Both the position numbers and the translations under genes were made by a program. The notes beneath the pieces are model-generated. The model had not been told where the DNA came from and searched no databases. It was given only the letters and a program-made list of their open reading frames with translations. From JALZDI01 sp965653225 (GTDB lineage Bacteria; Actinomycetota; Actinomycetes; Propionibacteriales; Nocardioidaceae), in NCBI GenBank assembly GCA_965653225.1, contig CBFGZI010000005.1, positions 1 through 64,000 of the forward strand: a stretch of 64,000 bases of DNA. The letters are read 5' to 3'. This document shows, piece by piece, positions 50,046 through 58,031 of the stretch (positions within the stretch are counted from its first letter, which is position 1; each line of letters begins with the position of its first letter).

Positions 50046-50777
50046 CTACTTCTTGGTGCGCCTGCTGCCGGCGTGCCAGTCCTCCTCAGAGCCCACCTGG
50101 TCCTCGTCGACGCCCAGGGCAGGCAGCTGGGGCAGCTCACGAAGGCTGCGCTTGAGCTCGGCGAAGCCGGGAAAGGTCGCCAGCCCGACGACGTGGTCCC
50201 ACAGCCGTACTGCGTCCTCCTCGTCGGGGAGCCGCGAGATCACGGGGCCGAAGAACGCCACACCGTTCGGTGGCCTGAAGTGGATGATGGGAGTGCCGAC
50301 GTCCTTCCCCGTCAGGGAGAGGGCCTCGTCGGTCTCGCTGCGGATGTCGACGTCGAGCGACTCGTCGTCCAGACGACCAACCAGGTCACGGGGCAGGCCA
50401 ACCTCGTCGAGCACCGGAGCGACGAAGTCCGCGGTACCGCGGACGTCGACGCCGTCGGCGACCTGGCCGTCGAGAGGCGGCCTCTCGAAGACCCGGTTGC
50501 CCAGCGACTGGTAGAGCGGCCCGACGACCTCGGCTCCGTGCTCAGCGCGGGCAGCGTGCACGACCCGAAGGAGCCGCAGCCCCGCGGTGTGCCCGGCCTC
50601 GTACTCGGGCGGGAAGTGCGCGTCGTAGTCGACGTGAGCGTTCAGGACGCGCAGCGAGATGGTGCGCCATTCAACGGCGTAGTTGCGCTGCGACTGCACG
50701 AGACGGACCCACTTGCTGGTCATCCAGGCGAAGGGGCAGACGGGGTCGAAGTAGAAGTGGATGTCTGGGTGCGCCAT
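50046..50777 (-). CDS. DsbA-family thioredoxin-fold protein (Rv2466c-like)
   Basis: A 243-residue DsbA-fold protein. It begins HFYFDPVCPFAWMTSKWVRLV, the start typical of the Rv2466c group, where the active-site Cys (Cys14 here) is followed by Pro; the second Cys of the mycobacterial CPWC-type motif is replaced (CPFAW). The FRPPNGVAFFGPVISRLPDEEDAVRLW segment is also characteristic. Rv2466c reduces mycothiol-linked or nitro substrates; a single-Cys variant would be expected to act as a mycothiol-dependent enzyme. The stop is 6 bases from the convergent STAS gene. Confidence 0.88.
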   Translation of the reverse strand: MAHPDIHFYFDPVCPFAWMTSKWVRLVQSQRNYAVEWRTISLRVLNAHVDYDAHFPPEYEAGHTAGLRLLRVVHAARAEHGAEVVGPLYQSLGNRVFERPPLDGQVADGVDVRGTADFVAPVLDEVGLPRDLVGRLDDESLDVDIRSETDEALSLTGKDVGTPIIHFRPPNGVAFFGPVISRLPDEEDAVRLWDHVVGLATFPGFAELKRSLRELPQLPALGVDEDQVGSEEDWHAGSRRTKK

Positions 50778-50993
50778 ATCCGCACTCCTACCCGGCGGTG
50801 CAGCACCACAACCGCGGCCCCGGTACTTGGCGACCGTGGCTGCGTCATGTCCCTCCGTCAACGTCGTCCTAACAAGTAGGGGGGCCGCGGCCACCCGCCG
50901 GTCCGCTCCCAGGACACAGGCGCTCGGGGAGGGAGGTAGGTCATCGCACGCGCGGCACGCCGAACAGGGGCGTGCACCCGGTGGTAAATCGAC

Positions 50994-51030
50994 AGGCATA
51001 CCCGTCGTAGCGGGTGAGAAGGCGAAGGAC
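50994..51030 (+). promoter_or_regulatory. Leader element shared by the two tandem secreted-protein genes (copy 1)
   Basis: AGGCATACCCGTCGTAGCGGGTGAGAAGG..., with ACCCG and CGGGT pairing around TCGTAG, ends in AAGGAC 5 bases before the ATG. The same sequence with the loop TCGCAG precedes the second gene at 51962-52001. Function unknown; it may be a regulatory hairpin or a ribosome-access element. Confidence 0.5.
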
Positions 51031-51035
51031 TGGTC

Positions 51036-51596
51036 ATGTACGGACACACCAAACCCAAGGCGATCACCCGGCTGGTCGCGCTCGCCGTGACGCTGGCTGC
51101 GCTGGTGCTGACAGGGGTCGGCGCCGCAGGCTCTGCCACGGCAGCACAGACACGGGCCATCTCGCCGACCACGATCCCGGTCACGGGCACACTCGCCAAC
51201 GGCAAGGGTCTCGTCAAGGGCACCCTGCACATCACGCGTTTCGTCCCGAGGCTCACCGGCCTGGTGGGGGTCGGCAGGTTCACCGGCACCGTGAGGAACG
51301 CAGCCGGCAAGGTGCTCAAGCGCGGCTCGCAGCAGCTCGCCCTGCCGGTGAACCTGGGGGCGAGCAGAAGCAGCTGCCGCAGTCTCAACCTGGCGCTGCT
51401 GTCCCCCGTCCTCGGCCTGCTCGGGCAGCCGGTGCAGCTGAACCAGGCGCACCTGCATGTCAGAGCGGCGCAGGCACCCGGGAACATCCTGGACAGCCTG
51501 CTGTGCACCGTGGCGGGGCTGCTCAACGGGCCGAACAGCCCGCTTGCCGGGCTGCTGGCTCCGGTGCTCAACCAGATTCTGGGCGCCCTCGGGTAA
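51036..51596 (+). CDS. Secreted protein, tandem paralogue 1
   Basis: A 186-residue exported protein. A signal peptide (LVALAVTLAALVLTGVGAAG, cleavage at ATAAQ) precedes a beta-rich core: ISPTTIPVTGTLANGKGLVKGTL, FTGTVRNAAGKVLKRGSQQLALPVN. A Leu-rich C-terminal third (LLNGPNSPLAGLLAPVLNQILGALG) follows, with two Cys that may form a disulfide. No family is recognised. It is about 60% identical over most of its length to the gene at 52007, so the two are a tandem duplication, including leader and terminator. Start ATG with weak purine-rich upstream sequence. Confidence 0.8.
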   Translation: MYGHTKPKAITRLVALAVTLAALVLTGVGAAGSATAAQTRAISPTTIPVTGTLANGKGLVKGTLHITRFVPRLTGLVGVGRFTGTVRNAAGKVLKRGSQQLALPVNLGASRSSCRSLNLALLSPVLGLLGQPVQLNQAHLHVRAAQAPGNILDSLLCTVAGLLNGPNSPLAGLLAPVLNQILGALG

Positions 51597-51612
51597 CCAG
51601 GACGCTCCGTCT

Positions 51613-51645
51613 GTGGGCGCCGGTCGTAGGCGGACCGGCGCCCAC
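51613..51645 (+). terminator. Terminator hairpin after paralogue 1
   Basis: A perfect 13-bp stem, GTGGGCGCCGGTC paired with its complement, around a 7-base loop (GTAGGCG), 16 bases after the stop. The terminator after paralogue 2 has the same stem core. Confidence 0.85.
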
Positions 51646-51961
51646 TGCTCTGTGTGGAGCGGGTGTGCCAGCGCATTCTCCGCTGGCCGTGGCGGCTTGC
51701 GTGGTTGCGGCCCTGCCTCCTTCAGGGATGGGTGAAAGCGACGCGAAGTCTCGCGGGCTCGCGGGCCTTCTTGTGCCGGGACCAGGCGGGGGTGACGTCA
51801 CTCACGTGCGCCGCCACGTCATGTTGTTGCGCCTGCCCTGTCCCATTCACCAGGGGCCGCGGACGGCCGCCGGTCGGCTCGTACGACACGAACTCACTCG
51901 GGAGGGAGGAGATCGAGCGCGCCGAAATGCCCTAACAGGCAGGCCCCGTGGCAACCCGGAA
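51646..51961 (+). other. Intergenic stretch between tandem paralogues, no gene recognised
   Basis: About 315 bases between the terminator of paralogue 1 and the leader element of paralogue 2. Six-frame reading gives only low-complexity frames. No operator or promoter was convincing; CTCGGGAGGGAGGAGATCG near 51897 is a purine-rich run without a nearby gene. The unit probably has its own promoter here, because a terminator precedes it. Confidence 0.5.
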
Positions 51962-52001
51962 AGGCATACCCGTCGCAGCGGGTTACAACGAGACGAAGGA
52001 C
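51962..52001 (+). promoter_or_regulatory. Leader element shared by the two tandem secreted-protein genes (copy 2)
   Basis: AGGCATACCCGTCGCAGCGGGTTA... then AAGGAC, as in copy 1, 6 bases before the ATG. The ACCCG/CGGGT stem is kept and only loop and tail bases differ, so the hairpin seems to be what is conserved. Confidence 0.5.
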
Positions 52002-52006
52002 ATGTC

Positions 52007-52576
52007 ATGAACGCAAACACCAAGCCCAAAGGGACCACTCGGATGGTTGCCGTCATTGTGACGCTGGCCGCGCTGATGCTGACAGGGATCGGCGCCGCGG
52101 GCACCGCCTCGGCAGCGCAGGCGCAGTCGACCGATCCCACGACGATCCCGGTCACAGGCACTCTCGCCAACGGCACGGGAGCCGTCGACGGGACGTTGGA
52201 CGTTCAGCGTTTCGCCACGCAGAACGGCAGCCTCGTCGCGTTCGGGACGTTCACCGGCACGGTGACGAACGCGGCCGGTGACGTGGTCTCCAGCGGGTCG
52301 CAGCAGGTCGCGGTACCTGTGAACGTGGCGGCCAGCAACGGCAGCTGCCAGATCCTCGACCTGGTGCTCGCACCGCTTGACCTCGACCTGCTCGGGCTGC
52401 AGGTTCACCTGGACCAGGTGCACCTGAACATCACCGCGCAGCAGGCACCCGGGAACCTGCTCGGCAACCTGCTGTGCGCCGTGGCCGGGCTGCTCGACGG
52501 CCCGACCAACCCGGTCGGTGCTCTGCTCAACCAGCTGACCGCGCTGCTGAACCAGATCCTGGGCGCCCTCGGCTGA
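52007..52576 (+). CDS. Secreted protein, tandem paralogue 2
   Basis: A 189-residue exported protein. The signal peptide is VAVIVTLAALMLTGIGAAG with an ASAAQ-type cleavage site. The core DPTTIPVTGTLANGTGAVDG, FTGTVTNAAGDVVSSGSQQVAVPVN and the Leu-rich end (LLNQLTALLNQILGALG) match paralogue 1 closely. Two Cys are conserved between them (SCQILDL and LLCAVAG). No family is recognised; the shape suggests a small extracellular beta-sandwich with a helical tail. ATG at 52007. It is followed by its own terminator and by repeat copy C. Confidence 0.8.
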   Translation: MNANTKPKGTTRMVAVIVTLAALMLTGIGAAGTASAAQAQSTDPTTIPVTGTLANGTGAVDGTLDVQRFATQNGSLVAFGTFTGTVTNAAGDVVSSGSQQVAVPVNVAASNGSCQILDLVLAPLDLDLLGLQVHLDQVHLNITAQQAPGNLLGNLLCAVAGLLDGPTNPVGALLNQLTALLNQILGALG

Positions 52577-52593
52577 CCAGCAAGACACTTCGT

Positions 52594-52625
52594 GTGGGCG
52601 CCGGTCGTACGCGGCCGGCGCCCAC
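52594..52625 (+). terminator. Terminator hairpin after paralogue 2
   Basis: GTGGGCGCCGG pairs with CCGGCGCCCAC over 11 bp around a 10-base loop, 18 bases after the stop. It is clearly related to the terminator after paralogue 1. Confidence 0.85.
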
Positions 52626-52629
52626 GCTT

Positions 52630-52705
52630 GATGTAACCGCCTGTTCCCTGGCGTCCCCGCCTCCTGCAGGCGTCGGGAAGTCCATGGACGCGGCGGGTAG
52701 TACCG
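52630..52705 (+). repeat. Dispersed intergenic repeat, copy C
   Basis: GATGTAACCGCCTGTTCCC through CTGCAG to GCGGCGGGTAGTACC: the third copy of the element at 10998 and 26071. Like copy A, it directly follows a terminator. The remaining bases up to the small secreted-protein gene at 52986 show nothing recognisable. Confidence 0.85.
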
Positions 52706-52985
52706 CACTCACGGACGCCACTTCATCCCCCCGCGGAGTGCACGCGGAAGTGCTGCCGCGCGAGTCATCGGGCGACAGCAACAGCGGCGAGCGTCACTGC
52801 TTCAGCCCTTGGTGCTACGCGGCGACCGAGTCGTCAGCCGCGACCTGACCGGGACCATCGGTGCCGTCCCAGGTCCCGGTTGTCGCGCGACCAAAGACCG
52901 ATTGGCCAGCCCAACCGCTTCCCGCAGGATTGGTGTCACAGGCCGCTACCGGCCGCACCCGGCTCTACATCACCAGGAGAACACC

Positions 52986-53156
52986 ATGAAGAACATCGCC
53001 GCAGCCCTCATCGCCACGCTGGCCCTCGGCGCCGGAAGCTTCGCCTTCGCCGCCCCCGCGAACGCCGTCGTCCGGGACGGCGCGCACCACGCCCGCCACA
53101 CCGCCAAGGACGACCCGGCCGGCCACAAGGTGCACCCCCGCAAGAACCACGCGTGA
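52986..53156 (+). CDS. Small secreted His-rich peptide
   Basis: A 56-residue exported peptide. The signal peptide (KNIAAALIATLALGAGSFAFA, cleavage near APANA) leaves about 30 residues, with six His and many Lys/Arg/Asp (DGAHHARHTAKDDPAGHK). It might bind metal. No family is recognised. Start ATG follows CACCAGGAGAACACC, a clear ribosome binding site. A strong hairpin terminator follows. Confidence 0.7.
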   Translation: MKNIAAALIATLALGAGSFAFAAPANAVVRDGAHHARHTAKDDPAGHKVHPRKNHA

Positions 53157-53183
53157 CGCGCCGGCCCTGTTGCCGGTAGGACC

Positions 53184-53219
53184 CACGGCGCCCGCCCCGC
53201 ACCCGGGGCGGGCGCCGTG
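53184..53219. terminator. Strong bidirectional terminator hairpin
   Basis: CACGGCGCCCGCCCCG pairs with its complement over 16 bp around the loop CACC. It serves the His-rich peptide gene and may also stop the convergent MFS gene, whose stop is 6 bases away. Confidence 0.85.
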
Positions 53220-53224
53220 GTGTC

Positions 53225-54706
53225 TCAGCCCAGGTCTTCCTCGAGTGCGCCAACCGGCAGCGGCACGACCAGCGTCAACGCACCGATCAGGGCGATCGCG
53301 GCCAGCGCCGCGGCGGCGCCGAACGCGTAGCTTGCGGCGTGCAGGAAGTCACCCGGAACCGCGTGCGCGGCGAACACCGACGCGATCACCGCGAGCCCGA
53401 TGGACCCACCGAGCTGCTGCATCGTCTGCAGCAGTCCCGAGGCCGCACCGGCGTGCTCGGGCTCGACATCCAGAAGCACCAGCGAGGTGATCGGCATGAA
53501 GCTCAGCCCGGCGGACAGGCCGGTCGCCAGCAAGGGCAGGAACGCGCCGTCCCAGTAGCCACTCTCCGGTGCGAGGAATGCAAGACGCAGGAACCCTGTC
53601 AGCATTCCCGCGGCACCGACGACGATGAGCGGCGCCTGGCCGAACCGGGCCACCAGGCGCGGGCTCACGCGCGACATCGTGAACACCGCGAGCGGCAGCG
53701 GCAGGAACGCGGTGCCGGCCGCGAGAGGCCCGTAGCCGAGCCGGTCCTCGAGGAACTGCACCATCAGGAAGAACATCGACAGCATCCCGCCGAACATCCC
53801 GGCCATCACCACCAGTGCGGCGACACGACGGCGGTTGCGCAGCAGGGCCGGGCGCAGCAGTGGGTGGGCGACGCGGGTCTCGGTCACCGCGAGCGCCGCG
53901 ACCATCAGAGCACCGACGACGAGTCCGGCGACGGTCCGTACCGAGCCCCAGCCGTGCTCGGGTGCGCCGATGAGCGCCCACACGATGGAGACCGCGCCGC
54001 CGGTTGCCGTGACCGCGCCGACGATGTCGAAGCGACCCGGTCGGCGTGGCGTCTCCGTCACGTAGCGACGCACGGTGGCGAGCACGGCCAGCCCGATCGG
54101 CACGTTGATGAACAACGCCCACCGCCACGAGATCAGGTCGGTGAGGACGCCGCCCAGGAGCAGCCCGAGCGCTCCCCCGCCGGACGAGACGGCGGTGAAC
54201 AGCGCCAGCGCCCGGTTGCGCGCGGCCTCATCCGGCGCACTGGTGGTCAGCAGCGCCAGGACCGACGGCGCGGCAAGCGCTGCGCCGGCGCCCTGCAGGG
54301 CGCGGGCGGCGACGAGAACCTCCTGGGACTGGGCGAGGCCGCCGACCAGGGAGAACAACGTGAACACGCCGAGTCCGGCGCAGAACACCCGAAGCCGGCC
54401 GAAGACGTCGCCGAGCCGCCCGCCCAGGAGCAGCAGACCACCGAACGCGAGCGTGTAGCCGTTGAGGACCCACGACAGCGCGGCCGGCCCGAAGTCGAGA
54501 TCGGTCGCGATGTGCGGGAGGGCGACGTTCACGACGGTGACGTCGAGGACGAGCATGAGCTGGGCGATCAGGACGATGAGGATGCCGAGCGCTGCCCGGC
54601 CGGCGTCGGGCGGCAGGTCGCTGGGCTTGTTGTGGGGCTTGTTGTTGGGCCGGTTGTTGGGCAGGCCGCGACGCCGGTGGGCGCGCTCGGAGGTGAGCAA
54701 AGACAT
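53225..54706 (-). CDS. MFS transporter, DHA2 (14-helix) family
   Basis: A 493-residue drug:H+ antiporter-type transporter with 14 hydrophobic segments. VLDVTVVNVALPHIATDL is the classic helix-1 motif, LLLLGGRLGDVFGRLRVF is motif A, and SGGGALGLLLGGVLTD motif C. The N-terminal 35 residues are polar with a short Asn-Lys-Pro repeat (NNRPNNKPHNKPSD). It is divergent from a TetR gene, and two matching palindromes lie in the shared 180-base region, so it is a TetR-regulated multidrug or metabolite exporter. Confidence 0.92.
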   Translation of the reverse strand: MSLLTSERAHRRRGLPNNRPNNKPHNKPSDLPPDAGRAALGILIVLIAQLMLVLDVTVVNVALPHIATDLDFGPAALSWVLNGYTLAFGGLLLLGGRLGDVFGRLRVFCAGLGVFTLFSLVGGLAQSQEVLVAARALQGAGAALAAPSVLALLTTSAPDEAARNRALALFTAVSSGGGALGLLLGGVLTDLISWRWALFINVPIGLAVLATVRRYVTETPRRPGRFDIVGAVTATGGAVSIVWALIGAPEHGWGSVRTVAGLVVGALMVAALAVTETRVAHPLLRPALLRNRRRVAALVVMAGMFGGMLSMFFLMVQFLEDRLGYGPLAAGTAFLPLPLAVFTMSRVSPRLVARFGQAPLIVVGAAGMLTGFLRLAFLAPESGYWDGAFLPLLATGLSAGLSFMPITSLVLLDVEPEHAGAASGLLQTMQQLGGSIGLAVIASVFAAHAVPGDFLHAASYAFGAAAALAAIALIGALTLVVPLPVGALEEDLG

Positions 54707-54783
54707 GCGGTGGCAGTCCTGTTCTGGCCGGTTCGGCCGAAGTAGACTAGTGGAGACTTGGTCCGGTTAGACTGTGCCATAAT

Positions 54784-54832
54784 CGGAGAGAATCTCCGGT
54801 ACGTCTGGCAACAGTAGCGGAGAGTGTCTCCG
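54784..54832. promoter_or_regulatory. Two TetR operators
   Basis: CGGAGA-GAA-TCTCCG (54784-54798) and CGGAGA-GTG-TCTCCG (54818-54832) are identical 6-bp palindromic arms with 3-base centres, 34 bases apart (about three helical turns), in the region between the divergent MFS and TetR genes. A repressor bound to both could loop or block both promoters. Confidence 0.85.
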
Positions 54833-54886
54833 TTTCGCAAGTAGGTTTTACTGCTGGCATCGATGCCGGTGAGGAGGAAGGGTCTC

Positions 54887-55435
54887 GTGCGGGCTGACGC
54901 CAAGCGCAACTACGACCGCATCGTCGAGGTCGCGCGCGAGGTCTTCCGGGAGAAGGGGTACGACGCCCCGCTTGACGAGGTCGCGCGGCGTGCCGGCGTC
55001 GGCGCCGGCACGCTGTACCGCCACTTCCCGACCAAGGACGCGCTCGTCGACGCGGTGATGCAGGCCTGGGTCGACCGGGTCGAGCAGGCCACGGGCAAGA
55101 CGCTGGCGTTCGAGGGGCCGCCGCGCGAGTTTCTGCTGCGCTGGTTCGAGACCTACGTCGCGCTGATCTCCTACCACAAGGGCGGCCCGGCCAAGCTCAC
55201 CTCGGCACTCGGTGACGACTCGTCACCGATCCACCACAAGTGCGAGGTCCTCACGGCTGCCAACGGCCGGATCGTCGAGCGGCTCACCGCGGAAGGGGCA
55301 CTGAAGCCCGGCGTGGAACCGATCCAGCTCGGTCGGCTCGTCGGCGGCGTCGCCACCATCGCCGACCAGTCCGACCTGTCGCCCGAGGCGGTGCGCCCCC
55401 TGCTGGAGGTCGTCGCCGACGGCCTCCTCGCCTGA
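54887..55435 (+). CDS. TetR-family transcriptional regulator
   Basis: A 182-residue repressor. The helix-turn-helix is in APLDEVARRAGVGAGTLYRHFPTKDALVDAV, and residues 1-10 (VRADAKRNYDRIVEVARE) are the family N-terminus. The GTG at 54887 lies 4 bases after GAGGAGGAAGGG, a far better ribosome binding site than that of the ATG at 54863, which would add eight residues. It is divergent from the MFS gene and almost certainly its repressor, acting at the twin palindromes between them. Confidence 0.92.
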   Translation: MRADAKRNYDRIVEVAREVFREKGYDAPLDEVARRAGVGAGTLYRHFPTKDALVDAVMQAWVDRVEQATGKTLAFEGPPREFLLRWFETYVALISYHKGGPAKLTSALGDDSSPIHHKCEVLTAANGRIVERLTAEGALKPGVEPIQLGRLVGGVATIADQSDLSPEAVRPLLEVVADGLLA

Positions 55436-55574
55436 CGCCGCCGACTGCCGCGCACGACACAGCCGGTGACCGAGCACCTGTGATCGGGTGAATCGGCGCC
55501 GGAGAGTGCCGGCACCCCAGTAACCTCCTGCTAACCGGGGGGCTCCGGTTCCGGAGCGTGTGGAGGGCGGGGCG

Positions 55575-56903
55575 GTGATCGCCATGGGTGGGATGACCAC
55601 CAGGTCGCGGGTGGCGCTGGCAGCGGTTGCGGTCGCACTGCCGCTGGCCGCCGCCGTGCCAGCGAACGGTCTTGTGCAGGACCCCGGGACCACGACGCTG
55701 GGATCGCTCAGCAGCACCCAGCAGCCTGGGAACAGCGAGAGCTGGGGGTCGGCGCTCTCGGCCGACGGGCGGTTCCTGGCCTTCGCCTCGTTCGCGTCCA
55801 ACCTGGTACCCGGCGACACCAACGACGAGGACGTCTTCGTCCGCGACCTGCAGACGGGGACGACCGAGCGGGTGTCGGTCGCCGACAACGGGGAGCAGGG
55901 GAACAGCCTCAGCTCTGGTGCGAGCGTGAGCAACAACGGGCGGTACGTCGTCTTCGAGTCTGACGCGTCGAACCTGGCACCGGGTGACATCAACGCCAAC
56001 CCGGATGTCTTCGTCCGCGATCGTTTCGCGGGCACCACAAGGATCGTCTCTGTCAGCAGCAACGAGGCCCAAGGAAATGGCATCAGCTCGCAGGCGTCGA
56101 TCTCGGGGGACGGCCGATACGTGGTGTTCGGCTCGACCTCCACGAACCTCGTAGCCGGAGACAGCAACGGCAGAAGCGATGTGTTCGTTCGAGACCTGCT
56201 CACCGGAACGACGAGCCTGGTGTCTGTTGACAGCCAGGAGGCGCAGTCAACCGGTCAGAGTGGGGACGCGTCGGTGTCGGCACATGGCCGGTACGTAGCC
56301 TTCGGGTCGGCTGGACGACTTGTGCGTGGAGACACCAACGGTACGCCCGACGTATTCGTGCGTGATCTGCTCACGGGCACGACGGAACGGGCCTCGGTCA
56401 GCACGCAGGAAGCCCAAGCAGGCAAGGTAAGCGGGCGTCCAGTGCTGTCGTCGACCGGCCGGTACGTGGCGTTCGTGTCCACAGCCGCGAACCTCGTCCC
56501 CGGTGACACCAACGGCGCCCCCGACGTCTTCGTACGTGACCGCGCGGCCGGCACAACCCGACGCGCCTCGGTCAGCAGCGGTGAGGGTCAGACCAAGACC
56601 TGGAGCGACTGGCCGGCCATCTCGGCGAACGGGCGCTACGTCGCGTTCCAGTCGAACGCGTCGAACCTCGTTGCGGGCGACACCAACGCCTTGCCGGATG
56701 TGTTCCTGCGTGACCGCGGAACGGGGACGACAACACTGTTGTCGGTGAGCAACCGCGAGGCACTCGCCAACGCGCTCAGCTCCGACCCCGCGATCTCAGA
56801 CGACGGGCGCCTGGTCGCCTTCTACTCCGAGGCCACGAACCTGACGCCTTCGGACACGACCGCCTCCCCGGATGTGTTCCTCAGGCAGCTTGGCACCCCA
56901 TAG
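55575..56903 (+). CDS. Secreted TolB-like beta-propeller protein
   Basis: A 442-residue exported protein. A signal peptide (RVALAAVAVALPLAAAVPA) is followed by seven repeats of 55-60 residues that read S.DGR(F/Y)(L/V)(A/V)F.S.A.NL..GDTN...DVFVRDL.TG.T...SV, the PD40/WD40-like blade of TolB-type propellers. Repeats are strikingly regular at DNA level too. Function unknown; possibly a surface-exposed binding protein. Several starts are possible (GTG at 55560, GTG at 55575, ATG at 55584 and 55593); 55575 follows GGAGGGCGGGGCG. Confidence 0.85.
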   Translation: MIAMGGMTTRSRVALAAVAVALPLAAAVPANGLVQDPGTTTLGSLSSTQQPGNSESWGSALSADGRFLAFASFASNLVPGDTNDEDVFVRDLQTGTTERVSVADNGEQGNSLSSGASVSNNGRYVVFESDASNLAPGDINANPDVFVRDRFAGTTRIVSVSSNEAQGNGISSQASISGDGRYVVFGSTSTNLVAGDSNGRSDVFVRDLLTGTTSLVSVDSQEAQSTGQSGDASVSAHGRYVAFGSAGRLVRGDTNGTPDVFVRDLLTGTTERASVSTQEAQAGKVSGRPVLSSTGRYVAFVSTAANLVPGDTNGAPDVFVRDRAAGTTRRASVSSGEGQTKTWSDWPAISANGRYVAFQSNASNLVAGDTNALPDVFLRDRGTGTTTLLSVSNREALANALSSDPAISDDGRLVAFYSEATNLTPSDTTASPDVFLRQLGTP

Positions 56904-56975
56904 TCGGTTGCGAGTCGGGCCGGGCCTGCACACGGCTCTCACAGCCGAGGGTCGACGGGACACCAGCGAGCGCTG

Positions 56976-57227
56976 GTACGGCCGGTCGTTGACGTACTGC
57001 CCGAGGGAGAACGACTCGGCCGCACCGCGGCGGCGCGCACGCACCAGGCCCATGGGGTCGATCTCCAGCAGCAGCATGCCCGTGCACCGTGACTGAGATG
57101 CCTCCGGGTAGAACACGTGCGCTTGGCCGACAGACTCGTCGAACGCCTGGACCCGCTCAGGATGCTTGTGCAGCAGGAACCTGAGATCGGTTGCCGGCGG
57201 AGTCGTGGAGGTGATGGTCAACAGCAC
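56976..57227 (-). pseudogene. hen1: Remnant of the RNA 2'-O-methyltransferase Hen1 N-terminus
   Basis: The minus-strand frame from GTG at 57227 reads VLLTITSTTPPATDLRFLL, HKHPERVQAFDESVGQAHVF, YPEASQSRCTGMLLLEIDP and FSLGQYVNDRPY, the highly characteristic N-terminus of bacterial Hen1. Homology stops after YVNDRPY; the frame then continues without Hen1-like sequence, and the methyltransferase domain (about 380 residues) is absent. The partner kinase-ligase gene pnkp is also absent here. A decayed fragment; the rest of this 507-base gap holds nothing else. Confidence 0.8.
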
Positions 57228-57410
57228 TGCCGCAGTGTCCCCCAACACCCCGGCAGCGTCACCAACAACTGACCATGCTGTGCCGAGCCCCGCGTGCCTC
57301 GGTCCTTTAGTCTCGGGTCACCGTGCGCCGCGCGAGGACAAGCTGAGTCAGCGATGCGGAGTTGGGGTCTGACGTCGCGTCGTCCGCTCGCCGCCTCGTG
57401 GAAGGGTCGG

Positions 57411-57800
57411 TCAGCCGCCGAAGAAACCGTTGGTCTGCGACCGAGCGGGGTGCGCCGCGGTCGGGTCGAGCGCGGCGAAGGTGAAGACGATCTCCTCGGT
57501 ACTCCCGGTTGCGCGGTTGTGGCAGAAGTAGTCCCTGGGCTTGTTCACCGCGAGGTGCCGCGTGCAACCCAGCTGCCCCACGTACAGGCGATCCAGCCTG
57601 CGCTGCACGATCATCACCGTTTCTCTCGACCGCACTACGGCCGAGCTGGAGCTCTGCGACACCACCCGTCCGGGGTTGGTCGGGAGTGGGTAGCGGGTCG
57701 GCCAGGTGCCGGTGGAACCGCCGGCCATCGCCTGGCCGCCGTTGAGAGCGAGAACAGTGAGCGCAGCGGTGGACACCGCAGCCGCAGCAACCTTGTGCAT
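57411..57800 (-). CDS. Secreted protein of unknown function
   Basis: A 129-residue exported protein. The signal peptide (VAAAAVSTAALTVLALNG, cleavage near AMA) is followed by about 100 residues with two Cys (LGCTRHL and YFCHNRA), probably a disulfide, and the pattern VGQLGCTRHLAVNKPRDYFCHNR. The C-terminus is Asn/Gly-Phe-rich. No family is recognised. The ATG at 57800 follows GGGGGGATTCTC. The 231 bases upstream show no further gene. Confidence 0.65.
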   Translation of the reverse strand: MHKVAAAAVSTAALTVLALNGGQAMAGGSTGTWPTRYPLPTNPGRVVSQSSSSAVVRSRETVMIVQRRLDRLYVGQLGCTRHLAVNKPRDYFCHNRATGSTEEIVFTFAALDPTAAHPARSQTNGFFGG

Positions 57801-58031
57801 GAGAATCCCCCCTGGGGCGTGATCCGTAGGTAGGTCATCGCCGTGGTCCCGAGCCCAGGCGTAAGTAGTGCTACCCACGTTTCTGGGGATCCAAGCCAGG
57901 ATTTTGCCCAAGTCTGTGCATTTGCTGCGCGCAGCGCCGAACACAGTGCCGGCCGGTGATCGTCCGCGGCACTGCTCACGCGCCGCCTGCGTCGGAGCCT
58001 CCCTCGCGACGAAGCGTCCTCTCCGGAGCCT

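Noticed and set aside
53339..54745. 468-codon plus-strand frame over the MFS gene
   Set aside because: It has an unnatural composition (Arg, Glu, Gln, His, Gly) and no hydrophobic pattern, and is antisense to a clear 14-helix transporter.
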